Part shown: positions 18,137-25,481 of the stretch, in pieces
Numbering within the stretch: position 1 is the stretch's first letter
How the letters are laid out: every line of letters starts with the position of its first letter
Source of the DNA: Allobosea sp. BH3
Lineage (GTDB): Bacteria > Pseudomonadota > Alphaproteobacteria > Rhizobiales > Beijerinckiaceae
DNA: 64,000 bases
NCBI RefSeq assembly: GCF_025499465.1
Contig: NZ_JAIMCA010000004.1
Span: 372,001 to 436,000 of the forward strand
Reading direction: 5' to 3'
The notes under the pieces: model-generated
Seen by the model: only the letters and a program-made list of their open reading frames with translations
Databases searched by the model: none
What the model was told of the DNA's origin: nothing
Made by a program: the position numbers and the translations under genes

Positions 18137-19411
18137 TCAGCCGGCCTTGGCGCCGAAGAAATCGAGCGCCTGCTTCAGTTCAAGCCGCGAACGGGCGGCT
18201 TCAGCAAGCGGCACGCCCTCGGCGACCGCGGCCCAGGCCTGCCTGATGCTGGCGACGCCGGCAGCAGGCCCGCCCGGATGGGCGAGGATGCCGCCCCCGG
18301 CCATGAAGAGCAGGTCCGAATGGCCGACCGCATCCCAGGTCGGTTGGGCCGTACCGGCCCACTGGCCCGAGGAGAAGGCGGGCACGACGCGGTCGTCGAG
18401 GCCATCAGTCAGCGGCGTCACGCAGTCCCGCGCGGAGGTGACGACCTCCTCGTCTTCCTGCGCGAACTTGCCCTGCAATCCATGGACATGCATGTGGTCG
18501 ACACCGGCCAGCCGCCAGAGAACCTGATAGGCCTGGAACGAAATGCCGAGCCAGGGATGGCGCGAAAAGGCGCCATAGCCGTTGCGATGGCCGTGAAGGG
18601 TGAGATCGGTCGAGCGGCGCAGCGTCTCAATCCCCGAAAAGCCGCACCAGTTCAGGCTCGCCATGACGCAGGTGCCTTCCTCGCGCGCGACCAGATCGGC
18701 ATGGCGGCGCATGGCATCGGTCTCGTCGGTGATGTTGAAGGCCACCATGACATGCTTGCCGGTCTTGTCGGCATGGCGGCGCACGGCCGCCATCACCGCC
18801 GGCACGCGCTCGGCCAGCGGCGCATGGTCGGGGTTGGCGCTGATCTCGTCGTCCTTGATGAAGTCGAGCCCGGCCTCGCAAAGCTTCGCCACCAGCACGG
18901 CGGTCTCGGCCGGGCTCAAGCCCACATTCGGCTTGATTATCGAGCCGACCATCGGGCCTTCCATGACGCCGGTCAGCGTGCGCGTGCCTGCGATGCCCTG
19001 TCGGGGCAGCTGGAAGCGACGGCGGAAGGAAGCGGGGAGTGTGATGGTGTCGAGCCGCAGCCCCGTGACCTCGCCGAGATCGAAGAGATTGCCCGCGACG
19101 ATCGAGGCCAAGGTCGACAGGTTGGCGCCGACATTGGCCACCGGGAACGAGATCGCGACGCGGGCGCGCCGCCATGGTCCCGCGATGCCCTTCCGCGCCA
19201 GCCAGGCATTGGGCAGGCTCGGCTCCGACGCGCTTTCCAGCTCCGTGATGCCGGTGACGACGGCGCGCGTGCGGTCCCGCAGCTCGTCGGTCTCGCCGGC
19301 GACGCGGGTGAAGGTGCCGCTCGACTGCTCGCCGGCCATGACCTCGGCGACCTTCGCCGGGTCGAGGGGCGTCTCGATGAGGTAGGTCGCTTCGAAACGG
19401 TCGTCGGTCAT
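18137..19411 (-). CDS. RuBisCO-like protein, catabolic (sugar-acid pathway)
   Basis: A 424-residue RuBisCO large-subunit homologue. The N-terminal domain contains 'SIVAGNLF' (N108, equivalent to N123 of plant RuBisCO). The barrel keeps K160 ('IIKPNVG'), the carbamylation/metal set K186, D188, E189 ('FIKDDE'), H275-R276 ('HGHRNGYGAF'), H306/H308 and K315 ('DHMHVHGLQGKF'), S348 and the phosphate loop 'GGGILAHPGG'. The lysine equivalent to K177 is replaced by N162. Coupling to a DUF1537 kinase and a TRAP importer indicates catabolism of a phosphorylated branched keto acid, comparable to known enzymes acting on 3-oxo-isoapionate 4-phosphate; CO2 fixation is unlikely. Confidence 0.9.
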   Translation of the reverse strand: MTDDRFEATYLIETPLDPAKVAEVMAGEQSSGTFTRVAGETDELRDRTRAVVTGITELESASEPSLPNAWLARKGIAGPWRRARVAISFPVANVGANLSTLASIVAGNLFDLGEVTGLRLDTITLPASFRRRFQLPRQGIAGTRTLTGVMEGPMVGSIIKPNVGLSPAETAVLVAKLCEAGLDFIKDDEISANPDHAPLAERVPAVMAAVRRHADKTGKHVMVAFNITDETDAMRRHADLVAREEGTCVMASLNWCGFSGIETLRRSTDLTLHGHRNGYGAFSRHPWLGISFQAYQVLWRLAGVDHMHVHGLQGKFAQEDEEVVTSARDCVTPLTDGLDDRVVPAFSSGQWAGTAQPTWDAVGHSDLLFMAGGGILAHPGGPAAGVASIRQAWAAVAEGVPLAEAARSRLELKQALDFFGAKAG

Positions 19412-19432
19412 CGGACTGTCTTTCAGGGCGTC

Positions 19433-19455
19433 ATGCTCGGGCTTGACCCGAGCAT
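19433..19455. repeat. Perfect 9-bp palindromic hairpin (ATGCTCGGG / CCCGAGCAT)
   Basis: Loop CTTGA. It lies between the VOC and RuBisCO-like genes. The same core with changes recurs at 10179-10197, and an inverted partial copy (GATCAAGCCCGACC) is at about 19490-19503. It is likely an interspersed genomic repeat and could also act in RNA processing of the operon. Confidence 0.6.
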
Positions 19456-19528
19456 CTCAGGACCAGACCGCACTGGTTTGCGAGATGGCCGGATCAAGCC
19501 CGACCATGGCGCGCTTCATCCCAAGGCC

Positions 19529-20083
19529 TCAACCGGCCGCGGCGGCGAGCTTGCTCAGATCCGGGAAGGGCCGCACCGGGTCCTTGCCGTCCCAGGTTTC
19601 GGAGGCCTCGCGGATCAGGCGGAACATCTCGCCCTTGGGCCCGGCGACCTCGGAGAGCTCGATCACAGTTCCCGGATGATAATGCGTGTCGAAATAGATG
19701 AAGCGCCCGCGCTCGCCGACCTCGCCGCTCATCACCGGCTTGAAGCCCTCGGCGACGAGGCGCTCCAGATCGGCGTCATAGTCCGAGGTCCAGTAGGCGA
19801 CATGCTGCAGCCCGGTCAGGCCCGCATCCGTGAAGTCCTTGTACATGGACGGCACGTCGTTGCGGCACTGGATCAGCTCGATCTGCAGCGGGCCGGAATT
19901 GGCCAGCGCCACCGAGTTATGCGGCTCGTAGCTCTCGCCCTTGTAGCGGTAGTTCTTGATGGGAACCTTGGGGTTGTAGAAGAACGGCCCCACCCCGAGC
20001 ACACGGCTCCAGTAGTCCATGGCCGCCTCGATATCCGGGACGACGTAACCCGCCTGGCGGATCTGGCCGAAGAAACGGCTCAT
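19529..20083 (-). CDS. VOC (glyoxalase/dioxygenase fold) family protein
   Basis: A 184-residue protein with the vicinal oxygen chelate pattern: 'QAGYVVPDIEAAMDYWSRVL' in the first module, 'LQHVAYWTSDYDADLERL' in the second, and candidate metal ligands H148 ('YFDTHYHPG') and E155 ('VIELSE'). Such proteins act as metal-dependent isomerases, lyases, epimerases or dioxygenases. The ATG at 20083 was preferred over an in-frame upstream codon at 20167 that would overlap the TRAP gene. Its place between the transporter and the RuBisCO-like gene argues for a step in the same pathway, possibly an isomerisation. Confidence 0.8.
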   Translation of the reverse strand: MSRFFGQIRQAGYVVPDIEAAMDYWSRVLGVGPFFYNPKVPIKNYRYKGESYEPHNSVALANSGPLQIELIQCRNDVPSMYKDFTDAGLTGLQHVAYWTSDYDADLERLVAEGFKPVMSGEVGERGRFIYFDTHYHPGTVIELSEVAGPKGEMFRLIREASETWDGKDPVRPFPDLSKLAAAAG

Positions 20084-20108
20084 CGGTGCACCTCGTAAGC
20101 GCGAGAAA

Positions 20109-21995
20109 TCAGAATTTGAGGAAGCCCGTGGAAATCCACGGCACGGCAACGACGATCGCGAGGCCAATCAGCAGCGCGAGCATGTAGCCCCAGATGTATT
20201 TGAGGCCCTCGTCGGGGTTGATCTTGCTGATGGCGCAGGCGCCGTAGTAGCCGACGCCGAAGGGCGGAGCGAAAAGCCCGATGCCCATCGCGAAGATCAC
20301 GACCATCGAATAATGGACCTCGTGAACCCCGACCTGCTTGGCGATGGGGAACAGCAGCGGGCCGAACAGCACGATCGCCGGAATGCCCTCGAGCACGCTG
20401 CCGAGGATGACGAAGGCGACGACCGAGATGCCGAGGAAGCCCCAGGTGCCGCCCGGGACCGATGCCATCGCCCGCGCCAGATCATGCGAGAAGCCGGACT
20501 GCGTCAGGCCCCAGGCCATGGCGGTGGCGCTGCCGACGATGAAGATGATCGCGCCCGTCAGCGAGGCCGTCTCGATCAGCATCTTCGGCAGCCGGCGCCA
20601 GTCGAACTGGCGGTAGATCATGAGGCCGGCCAGCACGGCATAGGCGATGCCGATGGTCGAGACCTCGGTCGCGGTGGCGACGCCCTCGACCACGGCCGCG
20701 CGGATGACGAAGGGCAGCGCGATGGCCGGCAGCGCGATCAGGCAGAGCTTGCCAATCTCACGCTTCGAGACCTTGGCGACGCCGCTCAGATCCTCGCCGC
20801 GATAGCGCCACCAGACGACGACGCAGAGTGCGAGCCCCAGCACGAGCGCCGGCAGCATGCCGCCAGTGAACAGCGCAGCGATGGAGACGCCCGTCACCGA
20901 GCCGATGGTGATGAGCACAATGGAGGGCGGGATCGTCTCGGTCTGCGCGCCGGTCGCCGAGAGCAGCGCGACGAGATCGCCCGGCTTGGCGCCGCGCTTC
21001 TGCATCTCCGGGAAGAGCACGGGCGCGATGGCCGCCATGTCGGCGATCTTCGACCCCGAGATGCCCGAGACGAGGTACATCGCGCCGATCAGCACATAGG
21101 AGAGGCCGCCGCGGACATGGCCGAGCAGCGAGGCGAGGAACTGGATCATGGCGCGGGCCATGCCGGTCATCTCGATCAGCGCGCCGAGGAAGATGAACAG
21201 CGGCACGGCTAGCAGGATCAGATGGCTCATGCCCTCGTCGAGCCGGCCCACCATGACGACCAGCGGCGTCGAGGTCGTCAGCGACAGATAGCCGAAAGTG
21301 GCCAGCGCGAAGGAGAAGGCGATCGGCACCCCGGAGAAGACGTTCAGCGCGACGACGCCGACGAAGAAGACTACGAGGTTGAGCTTGCCGAGCGGCTTCA
21401 GCGCCGGGCCGAGGAGCCAGAACACCAGGACAAGCGCGATGGTGATGCCAATCGCGAACAGGGCGGGCTTCAGCGAGCTGAACCGCAGAAGCCGGAAGCC
21501 GGCGGCGACCAGCATCAGCCCCATGCCGACCGGCAGGGCCGCAGCCCGCCAGGCATTGCTGATCTCCAGCGCCGGCGTGACGATGAAACGCTCCTCCTCC
21601 GCATATTCGAGCCCATGCGGCAGGATCAGCAGAAGGAAGGCGATGGAGGCGGTGATCGCCAGCGCCTCCAGCACAGTGCGGACTTCCGGCGAAACACGGC
21701 TGACGAGTCCAGTCATGCGCATGTGCTCGCCGCGGCGCAGAGCGATCACCGCGCCGAGCATCGACAGCCAGAGGAACAGGATCGAGGCCAGCTCGTCCGC
21801 CCACACCAGCGGCGCATGGAAGACGTAGCGCGCCGTCACGCCCGCGCCGAGAATGCAGATCTCGGTGAGGACGATGAGGGCGGCGACGACTTCAACAGCG
21901 CCGCCGAGACCGCGGTCGAGGCGGTCCGCCAGCCAGGAAATCCCCGTAAGAGGCAGGCGCGCGGGCTCCTGCAGCGTTCCGGCGTGAAGATCCAT
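20109..21995 (-). CDS. TRAP transporter, fused DctQM small and large permease
   Basis: A 628-residue membrane protein in which a four-helix DctQ-like part (about 30-165, 'LVWADELASILFLWLSMLGA') is fused to a DctM-like part with 'SGVPIAFSFAL', 'SGISGSKIADMAAI' and 'GAQTETIPPSIVLI'. It imports an organic or sugar acid using a sodium or proton gradient, together with the binding protein encoded 37 bases upstream. Confidence 0.92.
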   Translation of the reverse strand: MDLHAGTLQEPARLPLTGISWLADRLDRGLGGAVEVVAALIVLTEICILGAGVTARYVFHAPLVWADELASILFLWLSMLGAVIALRRGEHMRMTGLVSRVSPEVRTVLEALAITASIAFLLLILPHGLEYAEEERFIVTPALEISNAWRAAALPVGMGLMLVAAGFRLLRFSSLKPALFAIGITIALVLVFWLLGPALKPLGKLNLVVFFVGVVALNVFSGVPIAFSFALATFGYLSLTTSTPLVVMVGRLDEGMSHLILLAVPLFIFLGALIEMTGMARAMIQFLASLLGHVRGGLSYVLIGAMYLVSGISGSKIADMAAIAPVLFPEMQKRGAKPGDLVALLSATGAQTETIPPSIVLITIGSVTGVSIAALFTGGMLPALVLGLALCVVVWWRYRGEDLSGVAKVSKREIGKLCLIALPAIALPFVIRAAVVEGVATATEVSTIGIAYAVLAGLMIYRQFDWRRLPKMLIETASLTGAIIFIVGSATAMAWGLTQSGFSHDLARAMASVPGGTWGFLGISVVAFVILGSVLEGIPAIVLFGPLLFPIAKQVGVHEVHYSMVVIFAMGIGLFAPPFGVGYYGACAISKINPDEGLKYIWGYMLALLIGLAIVVAVPWISTGFLKF

Positions 21996-22032
21996 GGCTT
22001 TCGTCCGATCCTTCGTATTCTGCGCCGGCGGC

Positions 22033-23052
22033 TCAGGCGAGCTTGCCGACGGCGCCTTCGAGCACGCTCCAGGCTTCCGGCCCGAAGCGCTCCTGCCACT
22101 CCTTATAGAAGCCGCTGTCGCGCAGCTTGGCCTGGAAGGTCGGGGCGGCGGCCTCGTTAAAGGCGAGGCCGTTTTTGGTCAGCTCGGCCTGGAGGCCTTC
22201 ATTGAGCTTGCGAACGTCGGCGCGCTGCTGGAGCCCGCCCTCGTTGAAGGCGCGCGATACGACGGTTTTAACATCGTCCGGCAGGCCACGCCACGAACGG
22301 CCGTTGAAGACGAGATGGTAGCCGTCCCAGCTGTGATTGGTCAGCGAGCAGAATTTCTGGACCTCGAAGAGCTTGGCGGTCTGGACGATCGCGAGCGGGT
22401 TCTCCTGCGCATCGACGACCTTGGTCTGGAGCGCGGAATAGACCTCGCTGAACTGCAGGCTGGTCGGCGCGGCGCCCAGCGCCTTGAACATCGCGATACC
22501 CATCGGGCTGACCGGCACGCGGATCTTCAGGCTGTTGAGGTCCGCGGCGGAGGCGATGGCGCGGGTGCTGGTGGTGATCTGGCGGAAGCCGTTGTCCCAC
22601 ATCTTCTCGAAGGTGTGGAGGCCGACCTTGGCGAAGGCAGCGCGGATCAGGTTTCCGAGCGGGCCGTCCACGGCCGCCCAGACCTGATCATAATCCTTGA
22701 AGGCAAAGCCGACGCCGGTGATGGCGCTGACCGGGGCCAGCGTCGCGATCACCAGCGTGCCGGCGTTGAAGATGTCGATGCCGCCGCTGCGCACCTGCGA
22801 CAGCATGTCGGTGTCGCCGCCAAGCTGGTTGTTCGGGAAGATCTTGAGTTCGACCCGGCCATTGGTCTCCTTCGCGATCCGCTCGGCAACCTCGGCGCCA
22901 CGGATGTTGAGGGGATGGCTGAGAGGCAGGTTGTTGCCGTACTTCAGGGTGATCTCGGCGGCGCGAGCCGGGCGCGGCAGGCCGACGACGAAGCCGGCGG
23001 CAGGCACGAGCGAGAGGGTCTTCAGGATCTGTCGGCGCGTCGAATGCGTCAT
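22033..23052 (-). CDS. TRAP transporter solute-binding protein (DctP type)
   Basis: A 339-residue periplasmic protein with a Tat-like signal ('STRRQILKTL', cleavage near 'ARAAEI'). The DctP pattern is clear: 'NNLPLSHPLNIRG', 'GRVELKIFPNNQLGG', 'LKIRVPVSPMGI' with the conserved arginine that binds a carboxylate, and 'QENPLAIV'. The ligand is therefore an acid, in line with a sugar acid for the downstream enzymes. The ATG at 23052 is preferred to the in-frame upstream codon because it starts directly before the signal. Confidence 0.92.
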   Translation of the reverse strand: MTHSTRRQILKTLSLVPAAGFVVGLPRPARAAEITLKYGNNLPLSHPLNIRGAEVAERIAKETNGRVELKIFPNNQLGGDTDMLSQVRSGGIDIFNAGTLVIATLAPVSAITGVGFAFKDYDQVWAAVDGPLGNLIRAAFAKVGLHTFEKMWDNGFRQITTSTRAIASAADLNSLKIRVPVSPMGIAMFKALGAAPTSLQFSEVYSALQTKVVDAQENPLAIVQTAKLFEVQKFCSLTNHSWDGYHLVFNGRSWRGLPDDVKTVVSRAFNEGGLQQRADVRKLNEGLQAELTKNGLAFNEAAAPTFQAKLRDSGFYKEWQERFGPEAWSVLEGAVGKLA

Positions 23053-23154
23053 GGTCGTTTCCCCGTTTGGCTGGGCTGCCTTTTGGCGACCCGTTCTTGA
23101 AGATGCGCCGCTGGAAGGCGGCATTGTCGAACCGGGCCCTGGGGCCAGGTCCAG

Positions 23155-23952
23155 TTAGTTGCAGCGAGCGTGCATGCCGCCATCGACGAACAGCTCGACG
23201 CCGTTGATGTACTTGGCCTCGTCGCTGGCCAGGAACACGGCCGCATGGGCGACATCCCAGCCGTCCCCCATCCGCCCTGTCGGCGACATCTTGTGCCGGG
23301 CCGCAACCATGGCGTCGTTGTCCTGGTAGAAGCCCGAAATCTGCTTGTAGATGTGCGGCGTATCCATCACGCCGGGCAGGATGCAGTTGGCGCGGATGCC
23401 CTTGCCGGCATATTGCAGCGCGATGCTCTGCGTGAAGCTGTTCACCGCGCCCTTGCTGGCCGCATAGGCGCAGTAGGCATAGCCCGTCCAGCGAACGCCG
23501 CCGAGCGCGCCGATATTGATGATCGCCCCTGCCCCCTGCTGCTCCATGAGCGGCAGCACCGCCTTGCAGGTCAGGAACATGCTCTTGACGTTCACCGTCA
23601 TGACGCGGTCCCAGACATCCTCGCCGGTCTCGACCGGGCCCCCCTGCGAGGTGATGCCGACATTGTTGTGCAGGATGTCGATGCGACCGAACGCCGAGCG
23701 GGCGGCCTCGACGCTGCGCTCGACATCGGCCAGGCTCGTCGTGTCCGCCGCGACAGCGATCGCCTCATGTCCTTCGGAAAGGATGATGTCGCGCGTCGCC
23801 TCGGCCGCTGCGGCATTGAGGTCGACCGCGACAACCCGCGCGCCGGCCCGGGCATAGGCAGCGGCAGCGGCCTTGCCGTTGCCCCATCCCTCGCCGATGG
23901 AGCCCGCACCGAAAACGATCGCAACCTTGCCGTTAAGCCGAGGGCCAGACAC
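23155..23952 (-). CDS. Short-chain dehydrogenase/reductase, atypical
   Basis: A 265-residue SDR. The nucleotide loop is unusually long ('VFGAGSIGEGWGNGKAAAAA'), the 'NNVG' motif and active-site 'YAASK' are present, but the position of the catalytic serine (13 before the Tyr) falls in 'NIGALGG', with Ala/Leu instead of Ser. It presumably oxidises or reduces the imported sugar acid using NAD(P). The GTG at 23952 was preferred because GGAGA lies about seven bases upstream; an ATG at 23958 would directly abut that site. First gene of the catabolic operon, divergent from lacI. Confidence 0.8.
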   Translation of the reverse strand: MSGPRLNGKVAIVFGAGSIGEGWGNGKAAAAAYARAGARVVAVDLNAAAAEATRDIILSEGHEAIAVAADTTSLADVERSVEAARSAFGRIDILHNNVGITSQGGPVETGEDVWDRVMTVNVKSMFLTCKAVLPLMEQQGAGAIINIGALGGVRWTGYAYCAYAASKGAVNSFTQSIALQYAGKGIRANCILPGVMDTPHIYKQISGFYQDNDAMVAARHKMSPTGRMGDGWDVAHAAVFLASDEAKYINGVELFVDGGMHARCN

Positions 23953-24219
23953 CCGCATTCTCCTGCAGTCACCGAACAGCGCCACCGGAAGATGACGTGT
24001 TTTGATTTATATGATTCTGATTTGAGAGGCACCGATGACGTCCGCGCTCCCGATTTACGGGCGACATCGAGACATATCGATCGCATGAATCCGCATTTCT
24101 GCGGCAGTAATGACCTCCCAAGCTCGTTTTTCTATCGGCGTCTTATGGCGCTTTCGATGGAACATAAATTTCAGCGATCGGACTGGTCAAAACTTATTTT
24201 TGATGTCATTTGATGTTTT

Positions 24220-25272
24220 ATGCCGAACAGCAAGCTCTCCCCCGTCCGCCATCTACCGACGCTGGCCGACGTCGCCGCGCTCGCTGGCGTCTCGACGGCG
24301 ACGGCCGACCGTGCCCTGAACCGGCGCCCGGGGGTGAGGCCGACCACGCTCGGGCGGGTTCTCGATGCGGCCAGCGAGCTCGGCTACATCACCGATGCAA
24401 GCGAACGCGCCTCCACCGTGGCGAAGCCCTTGCGCCTCGCCGTGCTGCTGCCTTCCGGCGAGAACAGCTTCGTCGCGATGCTGAGTCGGTTGATCGGCAA
24501 TGCGCAGAGCATGCTGGCCGGTTTCAACATGCGGGCGCGGGTCGAGCGGATCGAGAGCTTCCGCCCCGACCTGCTCGCCCGGGAGCTCAAGCGAACGGGC
24601 CGCGAAGTCGACGGCATCGCCTTCATGGCGCTCGAGCATCCGCTTGTCCGGGAAGCCGTGAATGGGCTGGCCGAGCGCGGCGTGCCGACCGTCACGCTGA
24701 TCTCCGACGTCGCGAACACGCAGCGCGCGGCCTATATCGGGCTCGACAACCGAGCGGCCGGGCGCACCGCGGGGCAGCTCATGGCCCGCTTCGTCGGGCC
24801 ACGGCCGGCCAAGGTCGCGATGATCGCCGGCAGTCTGAGCTACCGCGCGCATGAGGAACGCGAGATGGGCTTTCTCCATCTCTTCCACGAGCTTTACCCG
24901 GCGATCGAGGTGGTGGGGCTGCGCGAGGGGCACGACGAAGAAGCCCGGAACTATCGCCAGACCAAGATGCTGCTGGCCCAGCACCCCGATCTCGCCGGGA
25001 TCTACAACATCGGCGGCGGACCGGAAGGCATCGCCCGCGCCTTGCGGGAAACGGGGCGCCAGCACGATGTCGCCTTCATCGGCCACGGGCTGACGCCGGA
25101 GACCCGCGCCTTGCTGGTCGATGGGGTGATGGACGCCGTGATCAACCAGAATCCGCAGGCGACGCTGCTCGACTGCGTCTCGATCTTCGCCAATATCCGC
25201 GCCGGCCGGCAGCCGCTCGAGGGCACGGCGCGGCCCAACATAGAGATCGTGCTGCGCGAGAACCTGCCCTGA
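24220..25272 (+). CDS. LacI-family transcriptional regulator
   Basis: A 350-residue repressor: N-terminal HTH (about 13-60, 'TLADVAALAGVSTATADRAL' and the hinge) followed by a periplasmic-binding-type sensor domain ('RLAVLLPSGENSFV', 'IAGSLSYRAHEEREMGF', 'IYNIGGGPEGI'). It is transcribed away from the SDR-TRAP-VOC-RLP-kinase operon and probably represses it until an intermediate binds. The roughly 260-base AT-richer divergent region should hold its operators; no single palindrome stood out. Confidence 0.9.
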   Translation: MPNSKLSPVRHLPTLADVAALAGVSTATADRALNRRPGVRPTTLGRVLDAASELGYITDASERASTVAKPLRLAVLLPSGENSFVAMLSRLIGNAQSMLAGFNMRARVERIESFRPDLLARELKRTGREVDGIAFMALEHPLVREAVNGLAERGVPTVTLISDVANTQRAAYIGLDNRAAGRTAGQLMARFVGPRPAKVAMIAGSLSYRAHEEREMGFLHLFHELYPAIEVVGLREGHDEEARNYRQTKMLLAQHPDLAGIYNIGGGPEGIARALRETGRQHDVAFIGHGLTPETRALLVDGVMDAVINQNPQATLLDCVSIFANIRAGRQPLEGTARPNIEIVLRENLP

Positions 25273-25325
25273 ACCGGCATGTCACGGGGCTGACGAGGCG
25301 CGGGGGCAATGGCCACGCGCGATGA

Positions 25326-25481
25326 TCACGGCTTCTGATCTCCCTCCTCGTCGAGGAGAATGCGCTCGGCCGCTCCATCGAGATCGTCATACTGGCCGCT
25401 GCGCAAACTCCACAGGAAGGCGGCGAGCGCCGCCCCGCCGAGCAGCAGCGCCAGCGGGATGAGGAAGACGAGGCTGCTCAT
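25326..25481 (-). CDS. ccoS: cbb3-type oxidase assembly protein CcoS
   Basis: A 51-residue membrane protein: one N-terminal helix ('SLVFLIPLALLLGGAALAAF') followed by the characteristic 'LWSLRSGQYDDLDGAAERIL' and an acidic tail. CcoS helps insert heme and copper into the cbb3 core subunit. Its ATG overlaps the ccoI stop by 4 bases (ATGA), and it is the last gene of the cco operon. Confidence 0.9.
   Translation of the reverse strand: MSSLVFLIPLALLLGGAALAAFLWSLRSGQYDDLDGAAERILLDEEGDQKP

Noticed and set aside
17615..20098. Plus-strand open frame of over 800 codons opposite the kinase and RuBisCO-like genes
   Set aside because: Low-complexity Arg/Ala/Gly-rich translation without motifs, opposite two clear enzymes.
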